Under the pieces are notes generated by a model, which was not told the origin of the DNA, did not search any database, and saw nothing but the letters and a program-made list of their open reading frames with translations. A program made the position numbers and the translations under genes. A stretch of 64,000 bases of DNA from AP-15 sp963716115. Its GTDB lineage: Bacteria; Pseudomonadota; Alphaproteobacteria; ATCC43930; CGMCC-115725. Shown here piece by piece: positions 56,493 through 64,000 of the stretch; the stretch's first letter is position 1; each line of letters starts with the position of its first letter. Location of the stretch: positions 62,001 to 126,000 of the forward strand of contig CAVQSZ010000027.1 in the NCBI GenBank assembly GCA_963716115.1, in the 5' to 3' direction.

Positions 56493-57317
56493 ATGAGCGG
56501 CGGCGGCGCATCGGCGCGCACCCTGGTCCTCGTCGGCTGCGGCAAGATGGGCGCAGCGCTGCTCGGCGGCTGGCTGGCCGGCGGCGCCGCCCGGCAGTTT
56601 CTCGTGGTCGAGCCGGCCGGGCCGCCGCCGGGGCTTGCCGCGGCCGACAACATATCCTGGCACGCCGCGGCCGAGGCGCTGCCCGCCGCGGCCGCGCCCG
56701 ACGCGGTGGTGTTCGCGGTCAAGCCGCAGGTCATCGACGACGTGCTGCCGGGCTATCGCCGCTGGGCGCGGCCGGAAACCCTCTTCGTGTCGATCGTCGC
56801 CGGCAAGACCATGGCCGGCATGACCCGCCATCTCGGCGAGGCCGCGCTGGTGCGCACGATGCCGAACACGCCGGCGGCGATCGGGCGCGGGATCACGGTC
56901 GCCTGCGCCAGCCCGCTGGTGAGCGCCGAGCAGCGGCGGCTGTGCGACCGGCTGCTCGGCGCGGTCGGCGAGACCGCCTGGGTCGAGGACGAGGGGCTGC
57001 TCGACGCGGTGACCGCGGTCTCCGGCAGCGGCCCCGCCTATGTATTTCTGTTGATCGAGACGCTGGCGCGGGCCGGCGAGGCGGCGGGGCTGCCGCCCGG
57101 CCTCGCCGCGCGGCTGGCGCTCGCCACAGTCGCCGGCTCGGGAGAGCTCGCCCGCGTCGCGAGCGAGAGCCCGGCCCAATTGCGCGACAACGTGACCAGC
57201 CCCGGCGGCACCACCCGCGCCGCGCTCGACGTGCTGATGGCGCCGGATGGGCTCGCGCCGTTGCTCGAGCGCGCGGTCGCCGCCGCGGCGCGGCGCTCGC
57301 GCGAGCTGGCGAGCTGA
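56493..57317 (+). CDS. proC: Pyrroline-5-carboxylate reductase
   Basis: ProC reduces pyrroline-5-carboxylate to proline using NAD(P)H. The Rossmann motif is TLVLVGCGKMGAALLGGWL, followed by VVFAVKPQVIDDVLPGYRRW and LVRTMPNTPAAIGRGITVAC. The C-terminal dimerisation helix and substrate site are AVSGSGPAYVFLLIETLARA and NVTSPGGTTRAALDVL. It has 274 residues, and ATG 56493 follows GAGGAGGAGG. Confidence 0.93.
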   Translation: MSGGGASARTLVLVGCGKMGAALLGGWLAGGAARQFLVVEPAGPPPGLAAADNISWHAAAEALPAAAAPDAVVFAVKPQVIDDVLPGYRRWARPETLFVSIVAGKTMAGMTRHLGEAALVRTMPNTPAAIGRGITVACASPLVSAEQRRLCDRLLGAVGETAWVEDEGLLDAVTAVSGSGPAYVFLLIETLARAGEAAGLPPGLAARLALATVAGSGELARVASESPAQLRDNVTSPGGTTRAALDVLMAPDGLAPLLERAVAAAARRSRELAS

Positions 57318-57321
57318 GACG

Positions 57322-57968
57322 GTGGCGAGGGCAGGCGGTCGCCGCGGCAGCGGCAACGGCGGGCGCCGCCGCCGCCGAGCGACGCCGACCGGATCATCGA
57401 CGCGGCGCTCGCCCTTATCGCGACCGACGGCTGGCGGCGGCTGTCGCTCGCTGCGGTCGCCGCCGAGGCCGGGCTGCCGATCCTGCGCGTCTACCGCAGC
57501 TTTGGCTCGAAGCAGGCGATCCTGCGCGGCCTCTTCCGGCGGATCGACGAGGCGGTCCTTGCCGAGCCGCCGGCGCAAGAGGCCGACGAGCGTCCGCGCG
57601 ATCGTCTCTTCGACCTGCTGATGCGGCGTTTCGACGCGCTCAGGACGTACCGGCCGGCCCTCGAGGCGCTGCGCCGCGAGTTGCCGACCGACCCGCTGAG
57701 CGCGCTCGGCGCCGGCACGAGGCTGCTGCGGTCGATGCGGTGGATGCTGGAGGCGGCGGATATCCAGACCGGCGGCTGCCGCGGCGCCGTCGCGGTCAAG
57801 CTGACCTGCGCGGCTTATCTCTCGGCCGGGCGCGTGTGGCGGGGGGACGATTCGCCCGATCTCGCGCGCACGATGGCGGCGCTCGATGCGAGCCTGCGGC
57901 GAATCGAGCGCTGGCTGCCGTCGTCGCATCGCCCTCAGGCACCAGATGGCGAGCCGGCCGCGGCCTGA
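57322..57968 (+). CDS. TetR-family regulator, start obscured by an indel
   Basis: The main frame reads SDADRIIDAALALIATDGWR, RLSLAAVAAEAGLPILRVYR, SFGSKQAILRGLFRRIDEAV, the TetR helix-turn-helix, followed by a C-terminal ligand domain (LLRSMRWMLEAADIQTGGCR). This frame has no start codon before 57621 and would read straight from the proC stop. GTG 57322 in the neighbouring frame encodes a basic leader (ARAGGRRGSGNGGRRRR), and an indel in the GCC run near 57370-57380 would join the two. I therefore annotate from 57322. The ligand and targets are unknown. The phasin gene downstream is a candidate target. Confidence 0.7.
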
Positions 57969-57969
57969 T

Positions 57970-58042
57970 TTGCTGCACCGCAAAATTGCTCTTGACGATC
58001 GGACGCGCGCGGCCGATATGTGGCTCGTTGTGCAGCGCACAA
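57970..58042 (+). promoter_or_regulatory. Candidate phasin promoter with two inverted repeats
   Basis: TTGACG (57992-57997) and GATATG (58015-58020) are spaced by 17 bases, a plausible promoter upstream of the phasin start at 58084. Two inverted repeats flank it: TTGC-N6-GCAA (57970-57983) and the exact TTGTGC-AGC-GCACAA (58028-58042). TGC-rich symmetrical sites of this kind are the known type for the PHB regulator PhaR, which represses phasin genes. This assignment is inferred. Confidence 0.45.
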
Positions 58043-58083
58043 TAAGCAGCGCAACAAGCCAATCCCCAGATCGGAACCCCGCC

Positions 58084-58518
58084 ATGGCCGAAGCCCGCCC
58101 CAGCTTTTTCGATTTCGACATGACCAAGATGATGGCCGATTTCCGCTTCCGTCCGTTCGACGTCGAGGCGCTGATGGCCTGCCAGCGCCGCAATATCGAG
58201 GCGTTGAGCCAAGCGAACCAATTGGCCGTCGAGGGCGTTCAGGCGGTCGCGCGCCGCCAGATCGAGATCACCCGGCAGGCGTTCGAGGACGCCTCGGCGC
58301 TGCTGCGCGACCTGGCCCAGCCGGTCTCGGCCGAGGACCGCATCGCCAAGCACACCGAATACGCCAAGCAGATGCTCGAAAAGAGCATCAATCACGGGCG
58401 CGAGCTGACCCAGCTGGCGGCCAAGGCCGGCGCCGAAGCCGCCGATGTGCTGCGCCGGCGCGCCAACGAAGGCCTCGACGAGATGCGCGAGCTGACCAGG
58501 CTCCAGACCGTCCGCTGA
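58084..58518 (+). CDS. Phasin family protein
   Basis: The 144-residue protein is a phasin of the PhaP type that coats polyhydroxyalkanoate granules. It shows FFDFDMTKMMADFRFRPFDV, EALMACQRRNIEALSQANQL, AVEGVQAVARRQIEITRQAF and ELTQLAAKAGAEAADVLRRR, long amphipathic helices without a signal peptide. Its presence implies that the organism stores PHA, although no PHA synthase is in the window. The start ATG 58084 has only a weak ribosome site. The upstream region 57969-58083 holds a promoter-like pair and palindromes. Confidence 0.86.
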   Translation: MAEARPSFFDFDMTKMMADFRFRPFDVEALMACQRRNIEALSQANQLAVEGVQAVARRQIEITRQAFEDASALLRDLAQPVSAEDRIAKHTEYAKQMLEKSINHGRELTQLAAKAGAEAADVLRRRANEGLDEMRELTRLQTVR

Positions 58519-58681
58519 CCACATTCGAGACCGGGCGGCGCGCCGGGCGCGCTGCGGGGGCGGTTCGGTCGCCGCCGGCCGGCCTGCGGCTGAAATCGCG
58601 GTCGCGCCGGCCGGGATAGGCGGCGCCCGCGTTGGGCGCCTTGCGTTTCGCGGCGACGGCGATTCCTGCTATAGGGGCGCC

Positions 58682-60613
58682 GTGGCGATCTTTCCGAACA
58701 ATCGGCGGGCGCTCTTCGCCTTCGCCCACGATGTCGCGATGGCGGCGCTTTCGTTCGTCGCCTCGCTGTATCTGCGGCTCGGGGGGGATATCCTCGGCTA
58801 CGAGCCGCGTTTGACGGCGTTCTATACCCTGAGCTTCACGCTGATCGCGGCGTGCGTGTTCCTGCTGACCGGTCTCTATCGCGGCATCTGGCGCTACGCT
58901 TCGCTGCCCGACCTGTTCAACATCGCGCGCGCCGTCAGCCTGACGGTGCTCGTCTTTCTGCCGGTCAGCTTCGTGCTGACCCGGCTTGAGGCGCTGCCGC
59001 GCTCGACCCTGTTGATCGAGTGGTTCGTGCTGACGGCGCTGTTGGGCGCCCCACGGCTCGCCTATCGGCTGTTCAAGGATCGCGGCCTCGACCACATCCT
59101 CGCCCGCGCCCGGCATCGCAGCGTGCCGGTCCTGCTGATCAGCGCCAAGGACGGGGCCGAGACCTTCATCCGCGAGATGATGCGCGACCCGCGGGCGGTC
59201 TATCGGGTGGTCGGCGTGCTCGCCGATACCCCTTCGCGCGTCGGCCGCGAGATCTACCGGGTCCCGGTGCTGGGCACGATCGAGGCGCTGGAGGAGGTGG
59301 TCGCGCGCCTCGACCGGCGCGGCAGGCGCCCGGAAAAGCTCTTGATCACCGCGCAGAACCTGCCCGGCGAGCAGGTGCGCCGGCTGCTCGACCGCGCCGA
59401 CGCGCTGGCCATCCCGCTGGCGCGCCTGCCGAAGCTCACCGATTTCGAGCGCAACCTCGACCATCCCGAGCGGGCGATCGAGCCGATCGCGCTCGAGGAT
59501 CTGCTCGGCCGGCCGCAGGCGGTGCTCGACCGCGACGGCATGGCGCGGCTGGTTCGCGGGCGGCGGGTGCTGGTGACCGGGGCCGGCGGCACGATCGGCG
59601 CCGAGCTCGCCCGCCAGGTCGCCGCCTTTTCCCCGGCGCGGCTGGCGCTCGTCGACAATGGCGAGTTTGCGCTTTACGCGATCGACGCGGAGCTGCGCGA
59701 GCGCTTTCCGGGGGTGCGGCGGCCGATATTTCTGCGCGACGTGCGCGAGCGCGCCCAGATCGACGAGGTCGTCGCCGAGGAGCGGCCGGAGATCGTGTTT
59801 CACGCCGCGGCGCTGAAGCATCTGCCGATGGTCGAGGCCAACCCGATCGAGGGGGTGATGACCAATGTCGTGGGCACCCGCAACGCCGCCGAGGCGGCGC
59901 GCGCCTTCGGGGTGTCGCTGTTCGTCATGATCTCGACCGACAAGGCGGTCAACCCGACCAGCGTGATGGGCGCCACCAAGCGCGTCGCCGAGGGCTTGTG
60001 CCAGGCGCTCGACCTTTACGAGGCGCGCCGCGGCGGCACCCGCTACGCGACCGTGCGCTTCGGCAACGTCCTGGGCTCGACCGGGTCGGTCGCGCCGCTG
60101 TTCGCCCGCCAGCTCGCCGAGGGCGGGCCGTTGACCGTGACCGATCCCGAGGTCACGCGGTTTTTCATGACCGTGCGCGAGGCGGTCGAGCTGGTGCTGC
60201 AGGCCTCCGCCCTGTCGCCGGCGCCGGACGAAGCGGATGCGCGCGGCAGGATCTTCGTGCTCGACATGGGCGAGCCGATCAGGATCGTCGATCTGGCGCG
60301 GCAGATGATCCGGCTCGCCGGGCTCACCGAGCGCGAGATCGGCATCGAGTTCATCGGGCTGCGGCCCGGCGAAAAGCTGCACGAGGAGCTGTTCCACGCC
60401 GCCGAGCCGCTGATGCCGACGGCAAATCCGGCGATCCGGCTGGCGGCCCCCCGCACCGCCGATTACGCGCTGCTCGCCCGCTCGATCGACGAGATCGAGG
60501 AAAACGCCCGCGCCCGGCATGAGGAGCGGGTGCTCCAGCTCCTCGATCGGCTGGTCCCCGAATACCGCCGCAACGCGCCCGGCCCGCGCGCCGCCGCCGC
60601 TTCCGGCGGATGA
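58682..60613 (+). CDS. CapD/FlaA1-type membrane nucleoside-diphosphate-sugar dehydratase
   Basis: The 643-residue protein has an N-terminal membrane part (AFAHDVAMAALSFVASLYLR, FTLIAACVFLLTGLYRGIWR, AVSLTVLVFLPVSFVLTRLE) and a C-terminal extended SDR domain. The cofactor motif is RVLVTGAGGTIGAELARQV. The catalytic segment is FVMISTDKAVNPTSVMGATK, with the Tyr of the usual YxxxK replaced by Met (MxxxK), as in the FlaA1/WbpM/CapD group. Such enzymes 4,6-dehydrate UDP-N-acetyl sugars for capsule, O-antigen or protein glycosylation. GTG 58682 is the start. No glycosyltransferase cluster is adjacent. Confidence 0.86.
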   Translation: MAIFPNNRRALFAFAHDVAMAALSFVASLYLRLGGDILGYEPRLTAFYTLSFTLIAACVFLLTGLYRGIWRYASLPDLFNIARAVSLTVLVFLPVSFVLTRLEALPRSTLLIEWFVLTALLGAPRLAYRLFKDRGLDHILARARHRSVPVLLISAKDGAETFIREMMRDPRAVYRVVGVLADTPSRVGREIYRVPVLGTIEALEEVVARLDRRGRRPEKLLITAQNLPGEQVRRLLDRADALAIPLARLPKLTDFERNLDHPERAIEPIALEDLLGRPQAVLDRDGMARLVRGRRVLVTGAGGTIGAELARQVAAFSPARLALVDNGEFALYAIDAELRERFPGVRRPIFLRDVRERAQIDEVVAEERPEIVFHAAALKHLPMVEANPIEGVMTNVVGTRNAAEAARAFGVSLFVMISTDKAVNPTSVMGATKRVAEGLCQALDLYEARRGGTRYATVRFGNVLGSTGSVAPLFARQLAEGGPLTVTDPEVTRFFMTVREAVELVLQASALSPAPDEADARGRIFVLDMGEPIRIVDLARQMIRLAGLTEREIGIEFIGLRPGEKLHEELFHAAEPLMPTANPAIRLAAPRTADYALLARSIDEIEENARARHEERVLQLLDRLVPEYRRNAPGPRAAAASGG

Positions 60614-60617
60614 AGGC

Positions 60618-60707
60618 TCAATGCCGCAGCTGAAGCGAGAGTATCGCGACGCAAAAAGCCAACACGAGCCCGACCGTCCATTTCAACAGGCTCAGGTCAG
60701 CCTCCAT
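60618..60707 (-). CDS. Possible 29-residue single-helix membrane protein
   Basis: The minus-strand frame MEADLSLLKWTVGLVLAFCV followed by AILSLQLRH ends at 60618. It resembles the C-terminal tail of small coiled-coil membrane proteins with a LxWMVGLxLA-type helix (DUF1640-like). The ORF is open upstream to a TGA just before codon ELSSVRVQ, so it is a small protein or the stump of a larger gene. There is no good ribosome site. It lies between the convergent dehydratase and DNA-ligase genes. Confidence 0.35.
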   Translation of the reverse strand: MEADLSLLKWTVGLVLAFCVAILSLQLRH

Positions 60708-60729
60708 CTGAACGCGAACGCTTGACAGC

Positions 60730-62299
60730 TCAGCTCAAGAGCCCTTCCAGCGCATCAAGGGTGTCGGCTTCGCCGGCGGGCTTGTCCCAGCGGATGCGGT
60801 GGATGCGCGGGAAACGCATCGCCACCCCCGATTTGTGGCGGGTCGAGCGGTGCACGCTGTCAAACGCGACTTCGAGCACGATGGCTGGAGCGACCTCGCG
60901 GACCGGCCCGTAACGCTCGACCGTGTTGTTGCGCACCCAGCGGTCGAGCCGGCGCAATTCCTCGTCGGTAAAGCCCGAATAGGCCTTGCCGACCGGGACC
61001 AGCTCGTCGCCGCGCCAGGCGCCGAAGGTATAGTCCGAATAATACGACGAGCGCTTGCCGTGCCCGCGCTGGGCGTACATCAGCACCGTGTCGAGGGTCA
61101 GCGCGCCGCGTTTCCATTTGAACCACGGACCCTTCGGCCGGCCGGCGAGATAGGGCGAATCGGCGCGCTTCAGCATCAGCCCCTCGACGCCGCGCCCGCG
61201 AGCGCCGTCGCGCAATCCGCGCAGCTCCTCCCAGCTCGCAAACGGCACCAGCGGCGACAGGTCGAGGCCCGGCCGTTGTCGCGCGGGCGTGCCAGGATTC
61301 GAGCCGGCGCCGGCGCTCGGCGAAGGCGAGGCCGCGCAGATCTTCCGGCCCCTCGCGCAGGATGTCGTAGAGCCGCACCGCCGCCGGATGCTCCTTCAAG
61401 AGCTTCGGGCTCGGGGATTTGCGGTTGAGGCGCTGCTGCAGGTCGTTGAAGGACGCGACGGCGCCGTCCCGCGCCACCAGCAGCTCGCCGTCGAGCGTCG
61501 CCTCGTCGGGCATCGCGGCGCAGACGTCGGGGAAGGCCGCGCCGATCTCGTCGCCCGAGCGCGAATAAAGCCGCCTCTCGCCGCCGCGGGCGACGAGCTG
61601 AACGCGGATCCCGTCCCACTTCCATTCGGCGAGGTAGTCGCGCGGGTCGAGAGCCGGGAGGTCGGCGTCTTCGAGCGGCTGCGCCAGCATCAGCGGCCAG
61701 AAGGTCGGCAGCTCGCCGGTGTGCGGCGGCGGCGCGCGGCCTTCGAGCCAGTCGAACAGCGGCCGATAGGGCGGGGCGAGGCCGTGCCAGACCTCCTCGA
61801 TCCGGTCGACGCCGACATTGCCCCACTCGGCGAGCGCCACCTTGGCGAGGCGCGCCGAAACGCCGATCCGCAGGCTGCCGGTGACCAGCTTCAACAGCGC
61901 CCAGCGGCCGGTCGCGTCGAGCGCGTCGAGCCAGGGCGACAAGAGGCCGCCGACCTCGTCGCGGCTCGCGCGGCGCAGCTGCTCGACGATTTCGGAGAGG
62001 GTCGGAACATCGGCCGCGCCGTCCGACGCCGCGGGCCAGATCAGCGCCACGGTCTCGGCGAGGTCGCCGACAAAATCATAGGACCAGCCGAAGAGCTCGG
62101 GATCGACCCGCGCGGCGGCGAGCCGGCGGATCTGGTTGGGCTTGGCCGCGTCGAACGCCAGCTCGCCGGTCAGCGCCGCCAGGCCCCAGCCGCGCTCGGG
62201 GTCGGGCGCGGCGGCGAAATACGCGCGCATCAGCCGCAATTTGCCGTTGCGCGAAGGGGTGAAGAGGAGGCCGTCGAGGAGCGCGGCGAACCGGTTCAT
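60730..62299 (-). CDS. ATP-dependent DNA ligase (one frameshift)
   Basis: The enzyme has the N-terminal DNA-binding domain (NRFAALLDGLLFTPSRNGKL, RWALLKLVTGSLRIGVSARL), the nucleotidyltransferase motif with active-site Lys in YLAEWKWDGIRVQLVARGGE, and downstream motifs including LDGELLVARDG, GLMLKRADSPYLAGRPKGPW and FKWKRGALTLDTVLM. A frame change at about 61274 is repaired by one base in the GGGCCTCGAC run (AG-LDLSPLVPFAS), so the intact length is about 522 residues. It belongs to the ligase type that is encoded with a partner exonuclease, a helicase and an MPE in many bacteria. Only the exonuclease is adjacent here. Confidence 0.88.
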
Positions 62300-63306
62300 T
62301 CGTCCTCCTCGAAGCCGGTCAAGCTGAGCGCGCGAGCCTGCAGGCCGCTTTTCCTGGCGTAATGGACGAGCGCCTCCTCACGCCCGTGAGTGACCCAGAT
62401 CTCCTGGGCGCCGACCTCGCCGATCGTCGCCGTCAGCTCGTCCCAATCGGCGTGGTCGGAGATGACGAGCGGCAGCTCGACCCCGCGCGCCTTGGCGCGC
62501 TGGCGCACCCGCATCCAGCCCGAGGCCAGGGCGACGAGCGGGTCCGGCAGCCGCCGCGACCAGGGGTCGGCCGCGGCCGCCGGCGGGGCCAGCACGATGC
62601 GGCCCCGGAGCGCCTCGCGGGCCGCCCCGGCTGCCGGCAGCACCGGCCCCAACGGCGCGCCGAGGCTCTGATAGAGCTCGCACAATGCGAGGAGCGCGCC
62701 GTGCAGATAGACCGGCGCGTCGTAGCCCGCCCGCCGCAGCAGCGCCAGAACCCGCTGGCATTTGCCCAGCGCATAGACCCCGACCAGATGGCAACGGTCG
62801 GGAAACAGATGCAGCGAACGCAGCAGCCTGCCGATCTCCTGCTCGTCCGGCGGGTGGCGGAACACCGGCAGGCCGAAGGTCGCCTCGGTGACGAAGATGT
62901 CGCAACGCTGCGGCTCGAACGGCGCGCAGGTCGGGTCCGCCCGGCGCTTGTAATCGCCCGAGACGACGACCCGGCTCCCGCGATGATCGAGGACGATCTG
63001 GGCGCTGCCCAGGACATGCCCGGCCGGCGCCAGACGCACCGCCACCTCGCCGATCCGCAACGTCTCGCCGTAGCCGAGCGGCTGCAGCGAGCCGCCGGCC
63101 GCCTCGCCGTAGCGGGCGCGCATGATGGCGATCGTCTCGCGCGTCGCCAGCACCTGCCCGTTCCCCGGCCGGGCGTGGTCGCCATGGGCGTGGGTGATGA
63201 CCGCGCGCGGCGCCGGGCGCAGGGGGTCGATGTAGAAATCGCCGGGCGCGCAGTAGAGGCCGGCGGGGGTGGCCCTGATCCACATCCCGGGGTCAACGAC
63301 GGTCAT
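62296..63306 (-). CDS. Ligase-associated DNA exonuclease (metallo-beta-lactamase fold)
   Basis: The 336-residue protein carries the metallo-beta-lactamase/beta-CASP zinc motif AVITHAHGDHARPGNGQVLA (HxHGDH), an APAGHVLGSAQIVLDHRGSR segment, VVVSGDYKRR and the C-terminal LPLVISDHADWDEL with EIWVTHGREEAL. It matches the ligase-associated exonuclease family. It is read first, and its stop overlaps the ligase start by four bases (62296-62299). This indicates a two-gene DNA-repair unit whose helicase and MPE partners are not next to it. Confidence 0.85.
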   Translation of the reverse strand: MTVVDPGMWIRATPAGLYCAPGDFYIDPLRPAPRAVITHAHGDHARPGNGQVLATRETIAIMRARYGEAAGGSLQPLGYGETLRIGEVAVRLAPAGHVLGSAQIVLDHRGSRVVVSGDYKRRADPTCAPFEPQRCDIFVTEATFGLPVFRHPPDEQEIGRLLRSLHLFPDRCHLVGVYALGKCQRVLALLRRAGYDAPVYLHGALLALCELYQSLGAPLGPVLPAAGAAREALRGRIVLAPPAAAADPWSRRLPDPLVALASGWMRVRQRAKARGVELPLVISDHADWDELTATIGEVGAQEIWVTHGREEALVHYARKSGLQARALSLTGFEEDE

Positions 63307-63336
63307 CGCCCCGATATGGGCGGGAATGTCGGGCGG

Positions 63337-64000
63337 TCACACCATGCGTTCGATGGCGCCGAAATCGCGGATCACGATCGAGCCTTTGCTCAGGTCGATG
63401 AGCCCTGCCTTGTGCCAGATCGAAAGATGCTTGTTGACGCTTTCGCGGGTGCCGCCGGCGATGTTGCCGAGCTCGCGCTGCGAGAGGTGCAAATCGACCG
63501 ACACCCCCCGGGGCTCCTCGCGCCCGGTGCTGTGCGCCAGATGCAGCAGCGCCTTGGCGATGCGCGACCCGAGATCGCGGAACAGCAGGTCCTCGACCTG
63601 CTCGCTGGTCTGCCGCAGACGCTGGCACAGGATTTTGAGCAGCTTCAGGCAGATGTCCGCGTGGCCTTCGATAAGCGGCATGAAATCGCGGCGGTGCAAG
63701 ACCATCAGCTCGCAATCCGTCATCGCGACCGCGTCGGCCGAGCGGCGGTCGTCATCGTCGAGCAAGGCGATCTCGCCGAAGACCTCGCCGGCGTTGATGG
63801 TGTTGAGGACGATTTCCTTTCCGTCCGGCGACACCGAGCCGATCCGCACGCTGCCGCGCAGCACCGCCATCATGCTGTGCCCCGGCGAGCCTTTGGCGAA
63901 GATCTCCCGGCCGGCCGGGTACCGCTCGACGCGGGCATAGGTCAACAGCGCATCGATCTTGTCGCGGGGCAGCTCCCCGAGCAGAAAATGGCGCTCGAAT
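63337..64000 (-). CDS. Crp-type cAMP receptor protein (N-terminus beyond window)
   Basis: The gene runs off the right edge, so the first residues are missing. The visible part has the cAMP cassette AGEVFGEIALLDDDDRRSAD, with the Glu and the Arg-Ser pair that bind cAMP. A long dimer helix follows, then a winged helix VDLHLSQRELGNIAGGTRES with recognition helix TRESVNKHL. This is close to the SRETVGRIL helix of E. coli CRP (Arg and Glu kept, last Arg replaced by Lys). It is therefore a genuine CRP-like regulator and the best candidate to read the TGTGA-N6-TCACA site at 28695-28716. It lies 30 bases from the exonuclease start on the same strand. Confidence 0.85.
   Translation of the reverse strand, partial: FERHFLLGELPRDKIDALLTYARVERYPAGREIFAKGSPGHSMMAVLRGSVRIGSVSPDGKEIVLNTINAGEVFGEIALLDDDDRRSADAVAMTDCELMVLHRRDFMPLIEGHADICLKLLKILCQRLRQTSEQVEDLLFRDLGSRIAKALLHLAHSTGREEPRGVSVDLHLSQRELGNIAGGTRESVNKHLSIWHKAGLIDLSKGSIVIRDFGAIERMV

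Noticed and set aside
58388..60520. 710-codon minus-strand frame opposite the CapD-like gene
   Set aside because: Shadow frame. The plus-strand product has clear catalytic motifs.

Overview
The window is a GC-rich (about 70%) chromosomal segment of an alphaproteobacterium, most likely Rhodospirillales-like. The evidence is the linked set uvrB-SDR-uvrC-pgsA-moaD-moaE, a phasin, an UbiK-YbjN-ProC block, GlnE followed by Bcp, TPR-containing adenylate-cyclase-like proteins and several F420/flavin LLM oxidoreductases. No rRNA, tRNA, CRISPR array or intact insertion sequence was found.

Layout. 1-2.1 kb: a fragment of an alpha-hydroxy-acid dehydrogenase gene, a vapBC-type toxin-antitoxin pair, and a second, near-complete copy of the dehydrogenase gene. 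2.2-9.3 kb: a CadC-like sensor, two small exported proteins (cupin, YHS), and a catabolic block with an intradiol dioxygenase, a 2OG-Fe oxygenase, an unrecognised gene and an LLM oxidoreductase. 9.4-13.1 kb: a badly broken multi-GAF histidine kinase. 13.1-13.8 kb: repeats. 13.9-23.4 kb, all on the minus strand: LLM, moaE, moaD, moeA, mobB, pgsA, uvrC, SDR, uvrB (molybdenum cofactor, phospholipid synthesis, excision repair). 23.4-24.4 kb: eroded HicA-like and HNH-endonuclease genes. 24.6-26.6 kb: a phosphonopyruvate-hydrolase-like enzyme and an MFS protein. 26.9-30.5 kb: two cyclase/TolB-N/TPR proteins. 30.8-39.8 kb: PEP-CTERM protein, fatty-acid-hydroxylase-like protein, MlaC-like protein, FtsH, MmgE/PrpD and a secreted sugar-dehydrogenase-like propeller, bracketed by inverted repeats. 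39.8-40.7 kb: a repeat cluster containing a small transposon-like element. 40.7-64 kb: acyl-CoA synthetase, NfeR-like PadR regulator, AsmA/YhdP-like protein, GlnE, Bcp, DUF455, Crp/Fnr, PyrC, LLM, HAD phosphatase, UbiK, YbjN, ProC, TetR, phasin, a CapD/FlaA1-type dehydratase, ATP-dependent DNA ligase with its partner exonuclease, and a partial Crp.

The most interesting signal is a possible cAMP circuit. Two adjacent cyclase-like proteins have lost different catalytic residues in a way that would let them make one composite active site. A perfect TGTGA-N6-TCACA palindrome lies directly upstream of the second gene. A Crp-type regulator with a cAMP-binding cassette and a CRP-like recognition helix is encoded at the right edge.

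A caution applies throughout. Many otherwise well-conserved genes (glnE, DNA ligase, an LLM gene, cyclase B, the dehydrogenase) carry one to three single frameshifts. Nearly all of these displace the frame by +1. This looks more like residual indel errors in the assembly than gene death, although the multi-GAF kinase, the HicA-like gene and the HNH gene look truly decayed.
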